A stretch of 36,482 bases of DNA from Gnetum montanum (Eukaryota > Streptophyta > Gnetopsida > Gnetales > Gnetaceae): NCBI GenBank assembly GCA_015680685.1, contig MNCI01003938.1:87257-123738 (forward strand). Direction: 5' to 3'. A program made the translations under genes and the position numbers. The notes under the pieces were generated by a model. That model worked only from the letters and a program-made list of their open reading frames with translations. It searched no databases and was not told the origin of the DNA. Shown here piece by piece: positions 19,519 to 30,788 of this stretch (within the stretch, counting starts at the first letter, position 1; each line of letters begins with the position of its first letter).

Positions 19519-21890
19519 ACATCACCATTTCCTACTTGGTTGAGACCATTATAGAAGCTCTTAGTTTTCCTAACACTAGGGAAAAGCTGGTAGAAATATC
19601 CATGCATGCAAACCCAAAGACTAAGGAGAAATGGATCTAGTGGTGCTATGGAGTGAACCGTAAAGAGTACAATTCCCTAACCAAGGTGGAGAGAGCTAAC
19701 TTCAAAATTATGAGCTAGCACCTTAATCCAACAATGAGTCTAAGAAAGATCATAGCCTTCTTTGCTAGGGCATGTGTGGATCTAAGTGGAAAATTCCTTA
19801 TTAACCTACTATAGCTCATCTTCCTTGAGATAGAAAAATGTTTTAAGAAGAATGAGAAGGGTATGAAGACACTCACCTTTCCATGCCTAATCAAAAAACT
19901 ATGTAATAGGGAAGGAATGGTTTGATGTTCTAATGATGTGATTTGTCGTGCTTCTATTACATCATGATAGGAGATGATGAAAGAAAAAGTTGATGCCAAG
20001 GTATAAGAAGAGGAATAACCACCACCACCTACAGCACCAAAGATAACACCAAAGATGCTTGCAACTGCTAAACATCTTAGAAAACTTTGGGAGCAATAAC
20101 TATAGGAACAACAAGCCTCTAGAGTGGTGGAGAATTGTCCTTGTATCATCCAACCATGAATCATTTGAAGAAGATTTCAAGGACCATCAACTAGCTAGAT
20201 AGTGAGACAACACCACTATTTTTAGCATAGAGAAACTAGATATTGGTTCGTTCCAATCCTAACGCTAGAGAAGTTACTATTTTTATCCCAGGACAAGCAT
20301 TTCCCAAACTCCCTATGAACGGAACATTCTTCTCTATCATGCTAAAAGAAGAAGAAGGGGTGATGGTCCTGGCCATGTCATACAAGGGCTAAGAGATAGC
20401 AATAGAGGTGGTGGAAAAATTAGTTGGTGAAGCTCTAAATGTTCCTACTACATCTATACCAAACATTACTACCATAATAGACATACATGCATATATAGGA
20501 GTAAGGAGTAGATGGATGAGTATTACCTAATACGAAGAAGTGTTGGAATGACTAGTGAAAGCTAAGTAACCACTTTCAGAGATCTTTGAACTTTCAAATG
20601 ATATACTAGCAACCCAATCATATCCACTAGAGACAAGGAGCAATTTATTAATATTCAATGCATAACCTAAGGAGGCCACTGCTAACAATTGATGGTTGGC
20701 CATCAATTTTGCAAAACTAAGAGCCCATCTCTTTGATCTAGTAATTCTCAAGCTAGAGCTAACAAGAGATGAAAATTTTTAGTAGCTTCAACAAAAATAA
20801 CAAGAGGACAAGAATGCAAAGGATATGGTGATCCTCAAGGAATCACTATTAGAAGCCATAGCCTAAAAAACTGATCATGATCTCTCACAAGTTCGCAAAG
20901 AAAACTTGGTGATCACCTATGATAACCACTACCTGCGTAATGCTAAGTAGCAAAAAGATTAGATGGTAGAATATATTTGCTATCAATAGAAATAGATTAT
21001 CAAGGTAAACTTGGATCTGAGGAGATTGGCTGCAAAGAACAAAAATCTCTCAATAAAAGAGGTTTTCACCCTTTTTTAGAAGACTGCTATTGACATTTCT
21101 ACTTAGAGGAATAAAATCTTGAAATTCTAAAGAGTGAAAAATCACTACATGGACTAGGTTAGAATGCTTAAAGAGATTAATGAGAAAGAAATCAAGTTGA
21201 CTAAGGCAAAGGTGATCGAGGCCATCCAGTAACTCCAAATAGAGATATAATGCATGTTAGTCCATCTTTGATAGAGTTAATGCATATAATCAAGCAAAGA
21301 TCTACATGAAGGAGTTGCAAATCAAGAAGATGACTAAATACATGGAGCTTGCTATCCTTCACTATAAAAACTTGGCAATCTTAACTATATGGAGGCCCAT
21401 GATTTCATTTGAAGAGAAAGTGTCCAAATCTTACCTCCTTTGTGAGGCAAAGTTCAAGCTCCATAAGGAGATGAAGAAAAAGTTAAAGTTGGCCAATGCA
21501 AAGCTTAAGATTCTCAATAGCAAATTCATGGATCAATAATCTGTTGCTACAAGGTTGACTAGAAGAATGAGTGACTACCAAGAGCTACAAAACCTTGTTC
21601 GTACATTGAACTTTCAACGTAAATAATTCGTAGCCTAGTTTTTAAATATGAAGAAGATATTTCTATCACTACCATGCCTACATGATATTCCAGCATTAGC
21701 ACATCTAGCTGAAGTAGCTTGGACCATTCATGACCCACCTAGTAAAGAGGAGAAAATGAAGGTAATTCTAGATGCCTTCAAAATTTTGATAGTAGTAGCA
21801 TGATAGTTTCAACCACCAACAAGGTTGAGACATGATCAAGAACCTTCTGTGACATAGGAGCCTCCACCTCCAAGCACAGTATAAATACTT
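19519..21890 (+). pseudogene. Transposase_32-like plant transposon gene, 3' part with coiled coil
   Basis: The frame broken at 15634 resumes at 19519: DITISYLVETIIEALSFPN, EKLVEISMHANPKTKEKW, then RKIIAFFARACVDLSGKFLI (about 19740-19800) and TLTFPCLIKKLCNREGM (about 19870-19920). This resembles the putative plant transposon protein domain. A Pro/Lys-rich linker follows (PPPPTAPKITPKMLA near 20015). From about 20930 to 21620 the text is Lys/Glu/Leu-rich with heptad-like spacing, probably a coiled coil; 21306-21539 is open for 77 codons. A Pro-rich tail ends near 21885. An AATAAA near 22020 may be its polyadenylation signal. The minus-strand ORF 19715-20164 is a shadow. Excluding the LTR the gene was about 2.8 kb. 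Function unknown. Confidence 0.6.
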
Positions 21891-23590
21891 CATCTCACTC
21901 ATTACTCGGCTAGGCACTTGCCAATTTTTATAATAATAAGTTCAACATTCTTTTTGTAAATTGTACAATTCATTTTTTGTAAATGCAACACTCATAGTCA
22001 GTCAATTAGTTAGTTAGTTAATAAAATTTCATACTTTCTTATTGTCACATTGGACCATTTGATGGAGTAGCCTTTATAAAATAATGTCAAGACCTTATTA
22101 AGGTGAAAGTCAAATTGCCCGATCTAACTTTTTATTAGTAATAGTGGGAAGCATGATTAGAATATCAATGACTATTGAAGGAAAACGAATGATAAAACAA
22201 TATTGAACAGTAATATAAATAACATCATTTCCACAAAGATTGCTGGCCTAATGCAGTTGCAAAAATTATGTTTCTATAATAATGAATTAAATTAGGAATT
22301 CTAAGGGGATAGTCCATCTTGGAAATTGGAGAATTTGTCAAATCTTATTTTATAGTACACTACAGCATATCACATTAGTGGCTATGTTCCAGGGCAATTC
22401 AGTAATTTAAAGCTCCTATATTTACTAATCTTGTGTTGAATAACAAAAGAAAAAAATTTAGTCATGAATTTTCCATTACAATTGGGGTATTTATCACAAC
22501 AACAAAGGGTTGAAAATAGGAAAAATCAAATTCATGAAAATAGGGAAAAGATTTAGCTTTGAATGGCAATCATTCATGGATTTGCATAGGTGAAGCCAAG
22601 AAGGAGAAGCATAGGCACAACTAAGCCTAGAACCTTGCAATAGTCATATGAAATTTTTAGGATACAGACAAGAAGCAACCATGACTATAGCCTTAGACCT
22701 TGCAATGAATTATTCCCATCCATCAGGATCCTAATTTCTAAGCGACATGAAAAACCCTCATTTTCAATCAAATTTACCTCAACATTAGGTCCATGGTGGG
22801 GCTAAGCAACTTGTTTGTGTCTCTGCCAATGTATTTGATGGATGCCATTCACACTGGATTTGGATTTTTCAAGTATGAGTTCCCATTGCCACCTACATTC
22901 ATGTAGATTCTAGCAACAAACAAGGTAGCAACAATGTGGCACTAAAGCACATAATACAAAAAATAGCAAGCCCTCGTCTCTCACCATGCAACCTAAGATA
23001 CAATTGTTGATGGAGGCATCTACATTGACAAAGGCTGTGATTGGCATTAGGAGGAAGGGCACCAATTGTCCCTACACATTGCTTTGTCCTTCAATCATGA
23101 AGCCTAATACAATGGAAGCAACACTAACATGGATTGATAGTAAGACCTTTTAGAGGCTGCAATAAGATTGGGACAAGCAACCCTGTAACCACACCTTGTC
23201 CACACCTCACCATAGTAATGATCAACCTTGAAGCCTTTACTATTGCACCAACATTATCATCATCACTCTTCCTCAACGAGAATGGCACCCATGGTGATGG
23301 AGAGATGCAATGCAGCAAATGACAAACCCTCCTCCCTACAACACGTGACAAGCAATAAATCCTTCCTCTTACATTTTCACAACAGATTGGAGATAATTGC
23401 ATTTCATCTTAAAATTTAAATTGTATTAAATGATGCTCTTGCTTAGAGCATAATAATAAAACAAAAGAGAAAAAAGAAGAAAAAATACATATTATTATTA
23501 TTGCAAGCAAGAGATTACAACTCAAGTTTTAAATATAATCTATATATATATTTGAAAATAGATGAAAGGTTATCTTTAAAGGGAAGAAAG
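21891..23590. other. Interval without recognisable genes
   Basis: The start resembles a 3' UTR (TAGTTAGTTAGTTAATAAAA at 22010-22029). Beyond it I see no domain, LTR end or tandem array. ORFs at 23124-23419 overlap on both strands and resemble no family I know. The AT-rich part from about 23420 may be the eroded start of the following LTR. Confidence 0.4.
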
Positions 23591-23599
23591 GAGATTATT

Positions 23600-24912
23600 A
23601 AGGAGGAAACTTGCCAACTTTGGCTTAAATTTCTCATAACTTCCTATAGAAGTTACAATTTCTCTTGATGGTTAGGATTTAATACCCTAAGATATTTGTA
23701 GCTTGCCTTAACCTTTTATAATGGTTCTAACTACCCAAAGGCACTCTAAAAGGGCTAGTGGGAGGAATTCAAAAAGGGGAGGAATTTTGAGGGCAAGAAT
23801 TGTTGGAGATTTCTTGTAAATCATGGCTTGCTAAAGGCATCAATTCAACTGCTTTGTTTTAATCTTGTGAGTTCTTTTCTTCTCATTTTGTTTTAGTTTC
23901 TTAGCTAATAGTTTAGATAGTATCATGCTTAGCATTTAATTTTGGGATTTTTTTTATCGCTCTTATACCTATGTTACTGTGAAATATTAAAACTTCTATT
24001 AGGGTTGCCATAAAATAGCTTATGTTGTCAAAAATCATCTTGATCAAGTTAATAGTAACATCTTTGTGAAATTGACTATTTGAGTCTAGAGGGTTTATAA
24101 AATCTTTGATACTTTGAGATGACTGAAATAGCTTCATTTGTTTTAAAGTTTATTACCTTGATATTTCAATCTTGAAATTATCAAATTTTTCTAAAAGGTC
24201 TATTGTTTGCAATTCTTGACATCAAGTAACTAGCCAAAATAGAAGCTTGTACTTTGTTGTTTACAAAGCATTTTTGGTAACTTAATAAGATTGTCTTTTA
24301 TGAAATTGCTTATTGAGCTTAGAGGGTTTGGACAATTCATAGCATTAGATTGAATTCAGATAGCTTTATTGCAAAGTGTTTTCTCTGTCAACTTATCTCG
24401 CTTAAATGTTTGAAATTTTACACAATTCTTCTTTTCTTTTTCTTTCCCTTTCTAAATCCTTTGAATCTCACTTTATTTCTAGTTCTCTTGTGGAATTTTC
24501 TCTCTAGGGGAAATTAGGTGTAGATTTTGGTAGAATTGTGCTTAAGCATTTTTGAAAAATTTTATTTTTTTCAAGAAACATACTATAGGGACTATATAGA
24601 CTAAGTGACTTGACAAAATAGAAAAATTTAATAACTCACAGTATTCAATAAGGTTAGCTAAATTTTTGTTATAATACCCAATTATAGTTTCATACATATC
24701 CCAACCATTTCAACATTCACATCAACAAACACATACTCACATTTAGTTTATTTCATAACCACTGAGTTGATTTAGAGGTATCTAAGCCTTGGTGTTGCCA
24801 GATACCAGCAAGCATCTAAACCCTATTTGAAGGAACACCTTCATTTCTTGTGACCTTGGTCATGAGACCGAAGGCACAATGTTGGTAGTCTGGTCCCAAA
24901 TGGTCGCCAAAA
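23600..24912 (+). repeat. Second LTR of the solo-LTR family, plus orientation
   Basis: Its reverse complement aligns with 15637 to about 17060. The match includes the outer end GTCCCAAATGGTCGCCAA (24893-24910), the CTTGGTGTTGCCAGA block (24790), the CATGATACTATCTAAAC-like block (23905-23935, reversed) and the promoter CTCTAAAAGGGCT at 23744-23756, where the other copy has CTATAAAAGGGC. The end CCAAAA corresponds to CCAACA. The start could not be fixed; it may reach further left. No PBS follows and no target duplication was found, so it may be a solo or truncated LTR. Confidence 0.7.
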
Positions 24913-24990
24913 TTTTTCAAATTCTGTAAGAAACTCAATCTCATTTATGTTCACATGAGGACGAGTTTCTAGCCAATCTTGGGGGTACAA
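24913..24990 (+). other. End of an internal region with PPT
   Basis: About 78 bp lie between two LTRs. ATGAGGACGAGTTTCTAGCC is followed by CTTGGGGGTACAA (24978-24990), a PPT-like run directly before the LTR start at 24991, as in E2 (GTGGGGGTA before TGATGA). Confidence 0.5.
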
Positions 24991-25465
24991 TGAAGTGTAA
25001 ATAAGGTAATTGCATTAACACATGGTCATTGATATAGCCTTGTTGATGCATCTCATCATACATTCATGTAGGTACATCGATACTAATGTAAGAACTTCCT
25101 ATATAAATGTGCATAGCCATTGCATTTATGACATCATTCAATTATTTCCTTAGCTAAACTTTTGCAATTTCTTTCTATATAAGTTAGTAATTTTTTTCCT
25201 TTAAGTGCTTGTAATGTAGGTCAAAGTGATTGTATAGCATTTTATTCAAGTGTAAAATGTACCTAGGAACAATTTCATGAATGACAATAAAATTGAGATT
25301 TTTTTCCTTCATTGTAGCACTTGGATTAGTGTAACTTTACTTTCCAAAAATTTACTTTGAATGTAATTTACTTTATTGTTATTAAATATTTAATACTATA
25401 ATATATAATCAACTTGAGTATGACCACTTTGACCATAATATATTAACACTTGGTAATCCTATTGA
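24991..25465 (+). repeat. Truncated LTR of the E1/E3 family, probably a 3' LTR
   Basis: It starts TGAAGTG after the PPT. TATA-like TATATAAATG is at 25100-25109 and AATAAA at 25286-25291. The block GAGTATGACCACTTTGACC...ACACTTGGTAATCC (25414-25460) matches E3 31221-31262 (AGTACGACCACTTCGAGC...ACACTTGGTAATCC). The last ~370 bp of the LTR are missing, and copia-related sequence follows. It may be the 3' LTR of E1. Confidence 0.6.
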
Positions 25466-25499
25466 CCTTTTAGTATATCAAAACCTTGGAAGATAGAGA

Positions 25500-26655
25500 A
25501 TGTAGAAAATGTGCTTGTGATCTTATAGGACTTGTAAAAGATAAAATCATGTAATGATGAGATGATGAGATTGAGATAAGAGCTTATTTATGTAAAGATA
25601 AGGACTCCATAAGAATGAGACAAGAGCTTAGATGAAGAAATCATGATTGAGACAAGAGCTTCATGGTGTTAAGGCAAGGAACAAGATGAGACCAAGATGA
25701 GAGCTGAGTTGTTAATCTGAGCTAATAAAAGTCTCAATAAAGATGATAGATGTCAAGGATGCATGAAGTTAAAAGAATATGTTTGAGTATCTACCTAGAC
25801 ATCCCAAAAGATTAGTAGACATCCCAGAGGTGAAAGTGAAATCTTAGGCCAAACATCCCACAAAAACAACATAAATCCCAGTTGCTATTGAGATATCCTA
25901 GTTGGAATATCCCAAGTTAGATGTCCTAGTTTCTAGTGGGATGTTCCACCTACAAGTAGCTTGTTTTCAGTGAGATGTCTCAAGCTCAAATAGGAGATTC
26001 CAACTAGTTGTTTCCTAGCTATTACATAAATTCTAAGGATTATTTGAAAATAAAAAGACTATAAAATAGATTGGAATCCTTGTGAAAAGAATAAGCACTA
26101 TTCATTATAATATTCAATCATTATATACACCAAGTGGATTATTTTGTTCCTCATTTCTTCATCTTTTATGAAGTGTTTTATGTATTTTGGGAGCTTTAAA
26201 GCAAGAAACTTATAAAGAGTAGTTACATTCTCTCATTGATTCTTTTTCTCTCTTTGTAGTCCTATGGGGTTAATGTGATTCTTACAAGAATGCATCTTGT
26301 TAAGTTTGTCAACACCTTATAGGGTTGAATGTATTTCCTATCAGAAAACACTCTCTACAAAGCTAATATCATTGTAAAGGTTGTGGGATTCTTGAAACCA
26401 CATTTTGAGCTTGTTGGGACCTTGTGGGGTTGAGTGTGTTTCTTGTGAGAATACACTCCATGTGAATCTCAAACTTTGTAAAGATTGTGGTATCTATTAA
26501 ACCACATTTTTGAAGGAACAAAGTCTAGATATGTGTAAGGATTCTACTCTCCAAGTGTGAAAGTAATCAAGTTGGGAAACTATGCAAATTTATGTGTGGT
26601 TTTGGATATCTTGGTTGTTCGATTTGGGAAACTTGTTTAACGCTCCTTCTAAGTA
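25500..26655 (+). repeat. Copia 5' LTR, ends approximate
   Basis: The right end is set by the copia PBS at 26661. A TATA box CTATAAAATAG lies at 26059-26069. Upstream of it are repeated AAGAGCTT motifs (25560-25710) and a cluster of ATCCCA-type motifs (25798-25990). Downstream are two ~92-bp direct repeats (26315-26406 and 26420-26510). The left end is a guess; no clear TG start was found. Confidence 0.5.
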
Positions 26656-26660
26656 CTTAG

Positions 26661-26673
26661 TGGTATCATAGCC
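26661..26673 (+). promoter_or_regulatory. Copia primer binding site, initiator tRNA-Met type
   Basis: TGGTATCATAGCC has one mismatch to TGGTATCAGAGCC, the standard plant copia PBS complementary to initiator tRNA-Met. Confidence 0.8.
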
Positions 26674-26713
26674 TAGTACTCTTAATTTTTGGAGCTTAAC
26701 ATCTCAAAAGTGA

Positions 26714-27960
26714 ATGATGGAAGGGACATCATACACTAAGCCACCAACGTTTAATGGGATCAACTTTGCATACTAAAAGTCTAGAATGCAAGGATTCGTC
26801 GAATCCATGGAGTTAAAAGTCTAGGAATCCATCCTAGAGGGATACATGTCATCCATTAACAACACCACAAGAGCTATAAAGGCAAGAATCAAATGGACAC
26901 ATGAAAAAAAAGATAAGTTCATGTTTGATTCAAAAGCTAAAAATTATCTTTAATATGCTTTGAGTAAATTTGAATTCAATAGAGTAGCTAAGTGCAAAAC
27001 CACGAAAAAAATTTGGAAACTCTAGAAGCAACATATGAAGATACATCTGTTGTGAAACTATCTAAGCTTCTAGTATTACAAAGTGAACATGATGCACTTA
27101 AGATGAAAGAAGGAGAGGAAATCAAGGATTATTTTTATATAGCTAATGATTTAGTTATAACTATTCAAGGGATAGGAAAAGATTTACCTAAAAGAAATGT
27201 CATTATTAAAATGATTAGAACTTTGTAGCTTGAGTTTAGACCAAAAGTTACAACCATGAAATAAATTAGAGATTCTTAGTTCTAAAATTTGAAGATCTTC
27301 AAAGTGCACTCATTGCTTATGAGATGAATCTCATTAGTGAGGGTGCAATCAAAGAAAATATTATAGCTCTCAAACATTCATCAAAACGAGAAGCAGCCAC
27401 CTAAACATGAATTGAATAGTAAATATGAATTAGCTCTCTTGTCCAAAATACTTCAAATATTACTTACATGAAAAGGTAATAGCTTCAACCAATCCAACAT
27501 CAAAGGTAAGGAAAGAGGTAAGAAATTTAAAAGTCAAAATCTTGATGCATCCTCTATAGAATGTGGAATTTATGGTGGTAAAGGCCATGCAACCTTTGAA
27601 TATCCAAGTGTTGGTAGGTTTCCAAATAATGACTAATCCAAAGTTGAAATGAAAAAGAAGAATCTTTACATTAGCTGGGATGATGAACAAAGTCAAGAAG
27701 AAGAAAATAATTCTACATAAGACCTTGAAGAGTCTAAAGGTAAAGTTGATGATAGGTATAGTGAGATGCATGAGGAAATTATATCTCTTCATTATTTACT
27801 TAAAAATCAAGAAAGAGTATGCATTTAAAATAGGATGAAATTTCTAAACTTTGTACTATATGCTCCACTCTAAAAAGGGAACTCTTAGATGTAAAGGCTA
27901 AGATTCAATTACTAACCCAACTGAAACACCACAAAAATTTGCATCTTATAACCAATTTTC
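26714..27960 (+). pseudogene. gag: Copia gag (UBN2 type), decayed
   Basis: From ATG 26714 the frame reads KPPTFNGINFAY, one stop at the usual Trp of YWK, then SRMQGF. The UBN2/Retrotran_gag core continues through 26992-27228 (LEATYEDTSVVKLSKLLVLQ, MKEGEEIKDYFYIANDLV, LPKRNVIIKMIRTL) and EFRPKVTTM. The zinc knuckle near 27560-27602 reads C-x2-Y-x4-H-x4-Y: the second and last cysteines have become tyrosine, each one G-to-A step. An acidic region follows (WDDEQSQEEEN near 27677). No copia protease, integrase or RT follows; an unrelated LTR-like region begins about 150 bp later, so the element is truncated. Confidence 0.85.
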
Positions 27961-28239
27961 ATTATGTAGCTTTCACCCCATGAAACCCAAGGCAACACTT
28001 CATTGTAAATGTGAGGATTGTAATCCATCATGAGCAATTTCACATACTTTATACTTTTGGGGCTGAAAATGCCTCATTAGTGGTCAAAGTCTCATTCCCC
28101 AAGTGAAAAAAGTCATCTAGTGTCTATATTTGGACTTGGGCTTTATGGGGGTGTACATTTTTCTACACTAGAAACACTTATAAGGGGAAGATCTCACCTA
28201 CCCCCAACTTGGAGAGGTGGGGGGTTTTGCCTTAGCTTG

Positions 28240-28288
28240 AAAACTCTACCTCCNTACCTCCCCTCCCCTCCCCCCACCTCCCCCCTCC
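28240..28288. repeat. C-rich low-complexity tract with an N
   Basis: CCTCCCCTCCCCTCCCCCCA-like sequence. A single N at 28254 suggests another contig junction or a read-length limit. The true length here is uncertain. Confidence 0.6.
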
Positions 28289-28386
28289 CAACGTGGACAT
28301 TGCATGCTCAGCTTGGAAACCTTCCCCCTTCAGCATGGAAGTTTTTCCCCAACATGGAAACTGCATGCCTCCAACATGGAAGCCAC
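28289..28386 (+). repeat. Degenerate ~21-bp tandem repeat, about five units
   Basis: Units start near 28289, 28309, 28331, 28350 and 28372, each with CAACATGGAA-like sequence, some with ACTGCATGC. Diverged units may continue at about 28456-28490 (AGCGTGGAAG, CATCATGGAAG). Confidence 0.6.
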
Positions 28387-29400
28387 AAAAGCCAAAATTC
28401 ATCATTTCATGCACTTCAACATTGACCATCCACTTCAATGAGCATGGTGGAGACCTTAGCGTGGAAGATTCATCTACATCATGGAAGGCGTTCCCTAGTT
28501 ACTATTTATAGTAAATGGAATGGCCATGGGAGGAAGCACTTACTATGTATAGTAATCCCCCCTCCCAAAATTTGGGCATCCATCTCACCTAAATGAGGTA
28601 GAAATTTTGCTTCAATTTGGCAGCCATTTTCTAGCGATTTTGCAGCCAAATCATAGCCATTTTGCAACCCCATCCATGGCCCAAAACCTATAAAAACTAG
28701 CCTCAAACATCATTTACAAGTTCAACACTTTACACTTTTAAGCAATTTTGAAGTTCTACACTTGGGCATTTTCAAGCACTCAAAGAGTTTTTGCAATTTT
28801 CTGCATCTATTTTCTCTTGAACCTAGCATAGAAACTCTATGACCTTGTGACTTTACAATCCCCCTTTAAAATTTGTGAACCTTTAAGCCCCATGCTGTAC
28901 TCCTAGGATTCCCAACTCCCATCATAGAGCACTTGGGTAGCTTGGATTTTTCACACTTCTCAACTTCCACCATAGCCAACCTGTAGATCTGAGATTGCAA
29001 CATAGGAGGTTTGAGAACATCAAGAGTGGCTTAGTACCCAAATCATGGAGCAGATTGCATCAACTTGGGCTTTAAACTCCTACACCAATGAACCCCTCCT
29101 TTGCTTCTAGATACATTTTTTGTACACATTTCTGAAATCCATCCTTTATTATTTTAATAAATTTTTAAAGTTTCATTGTGTGTGCAATTTTCATTTGCCT
29201 TTTCCTTTTTTTAGATCTATAATTTGTGCATTGTATTTTCACAATTTATTTGCTTTGCATTTTGTAAGTCCTCGATTGATCTACCAGATAGGCCATAACA
29301 CCCTAAATCCCATTTTTTTAAGGCCCTAGGGATTTGTGGGTTGAGGAACTACTGTGCACTAGATCTCCTTCAATTTTTTCTAGTGATTGAATTTTCCTAT

Positions 29401-29959
29401 TGCAACACCATCTATATGAGCAGAAGTGTAAAGACACATAAGATGCAAGGACTAGCAAAAATCAGGAAGTGCCTCAAATTTAGCATAATGATGAAGATCA
29501 GGAAGAGGCTTCTCAAAAGGATGCTTACACAAGTTTGGTATTATCCAAAAGGAGAAACAAGACCAAGTTTAATTATCTAATCCAAATTAGATATACCTTA
29601 TATTTTTTCGTGAAATATGTGAACATGAACAAGGCTATTATTAACCTCCAATAGAGCAAAATAATGTGGCTAGTTGGTCTTGTCAAGAAGATCCTATTAG
29701 AAGTAATTTGCAAGGTAAACTACCTTGGAGAACCAATGAAGAAGAGGAAGGGATAGTCTCTAATGAAATTGGAGGACCAAAACTCATAACTAGCAAAAAT
29801 TATCAATCCTCTCATTTCAGAGAACATGAGCATGACAAGGTAGCAACCTCAAATAAATTTGAAGATTCAAAAAAAGATGCTAATGAAAAAAAACGTAAGG
29901 AACAATTGCATGTGAGTGGAGTACTCTATGATAAAGGACCCCATCTCAAACTTCATTAA
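29401..29959 (+). pseudogene. Unidentified decayed coding stretch
   Basis: Open plus-strand pieces include NDEDQEEASQKDAYTSLVLS (about 29491-29550) and, at 29666-29959, a hydrophilic Glu/Lys/Ser-rich 97-codon stretch ending KGPHLKLH and TAA. It may be the N-terminal part of a gag-like protein of the LTR region to its left, but no family was recognised. Confidence 0.3.
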
Positions 29960-30788
29960 TCATTTACATGCTTATAAGAAAGCAAGATAAGCAACAATAA
30001 ATCTTTATTCCTTGGCTTGCTAAACCTAGTTTAGATTAGTTTATTTTTATAAATGTCAGTAGTTGGAAAATTAATTGAATGGATGCTATTTGAAATCTTG
30101 AGATATCTAAAGCAATTCTCACTTGATCTTACAAGATGTTGAGCTAAAAATAAAAGCATGTGACCATCAAAATTTTAATGGACATTGAATTATTTTAAGG
30201 AAGGATCAAGATACAAGAACACACAAGGTAGGGTCTCGTAAGTTTGCATGTTATGTTATATAACTGTAAGATCATCACATTGCTATTAGAACATACATGT
30301 GATTTAACTCATATGATTTAGATTTTATTGTGATCTACTTTATTTGATGAGTTGTAATATGTTGCCTACTTGTATTATTTTTAACATACCAAATGATTAT
30401 AAAAGATTTTTGATGAATATTGATAAATCAAGTTTGGGATCCTTAACTAGTATGTAATGATTTCAAGTGGTTTAAGGTTGTTGATTGTAATTCATGAATC
30501 TATATGGAAAGGAAACTATCAAAAGGAGCTTCTTATTAATATTATTATGTTATGCTGATATCTATGTTGAAAATTTTGAAATTTATCTTTTAATGAAAGT
30601 ACTACTAATGAGAGACTTTAAGTTCAAAGATCTCCATACTTGATCTTGGCATTGCAATACAAATCTAGCACTATGTTAAATGGTGATCAAGTACTATCTC
30701 ACTAGCTTGGAAAATCATAGATGCATTACTTTTGAAAAATTTGGAAGAAAATTAGCACTTAATGCAAGGGAAGCCTGTACCTCATTAA
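29960..30788. other. Interval without recognisable features
   Basis: AT-rich, no long ORF, no LTR end, no tandem array seen. It forms the left flank of E3. Confidence 0.4.

Larger units (their letters stand above)
28130..29330 (+). repeat. Unrecognised LTR-like region with promoter
   Basis: A G-run TATGGGGGTGTAC at 28143-28155 resembles a PPT plus TG start. TATA box CCTATAAAAACTAG at 28687-28700. AATAAA at 29156-29161, about 465 bp downstream. ORFs in it are short and overlap on both strands (28120-28511 plus, 28232-28438 minus), driven by C-rich repeats. The far end and PBS were not identified. It could be a full or 3' LTR of an unrelated family. Confidence 0.4.

Noticed and set aside
19410-19560. 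A clean minus-strand frame (FANGEV, FKEDYALSHEEL) that could extend AUG6 upstream
   Set aside because: It crosses both the pseudogene boundary and the solo LTR end, and the part beyond 19513 is explained by the plus-strand gene frame.
23124-23419. Overlapping ORFs on both strands that might be a host gene
   Set aside because: No recognisable domain, similar length on both strands and no splice or regulatory context. Kept as unassigned.
15637-24910. One large DNA transposon (MULE-like) with long terminal inverted repeats that captured host gene fragments
   Set aside because: The left arm has its own TG...CA ends and a CAAAG duplication closing at 19513, so it is an independent solo LTR. The promoters point outward, and the host fragments have a poly(A) tail and their own flanking duplication.
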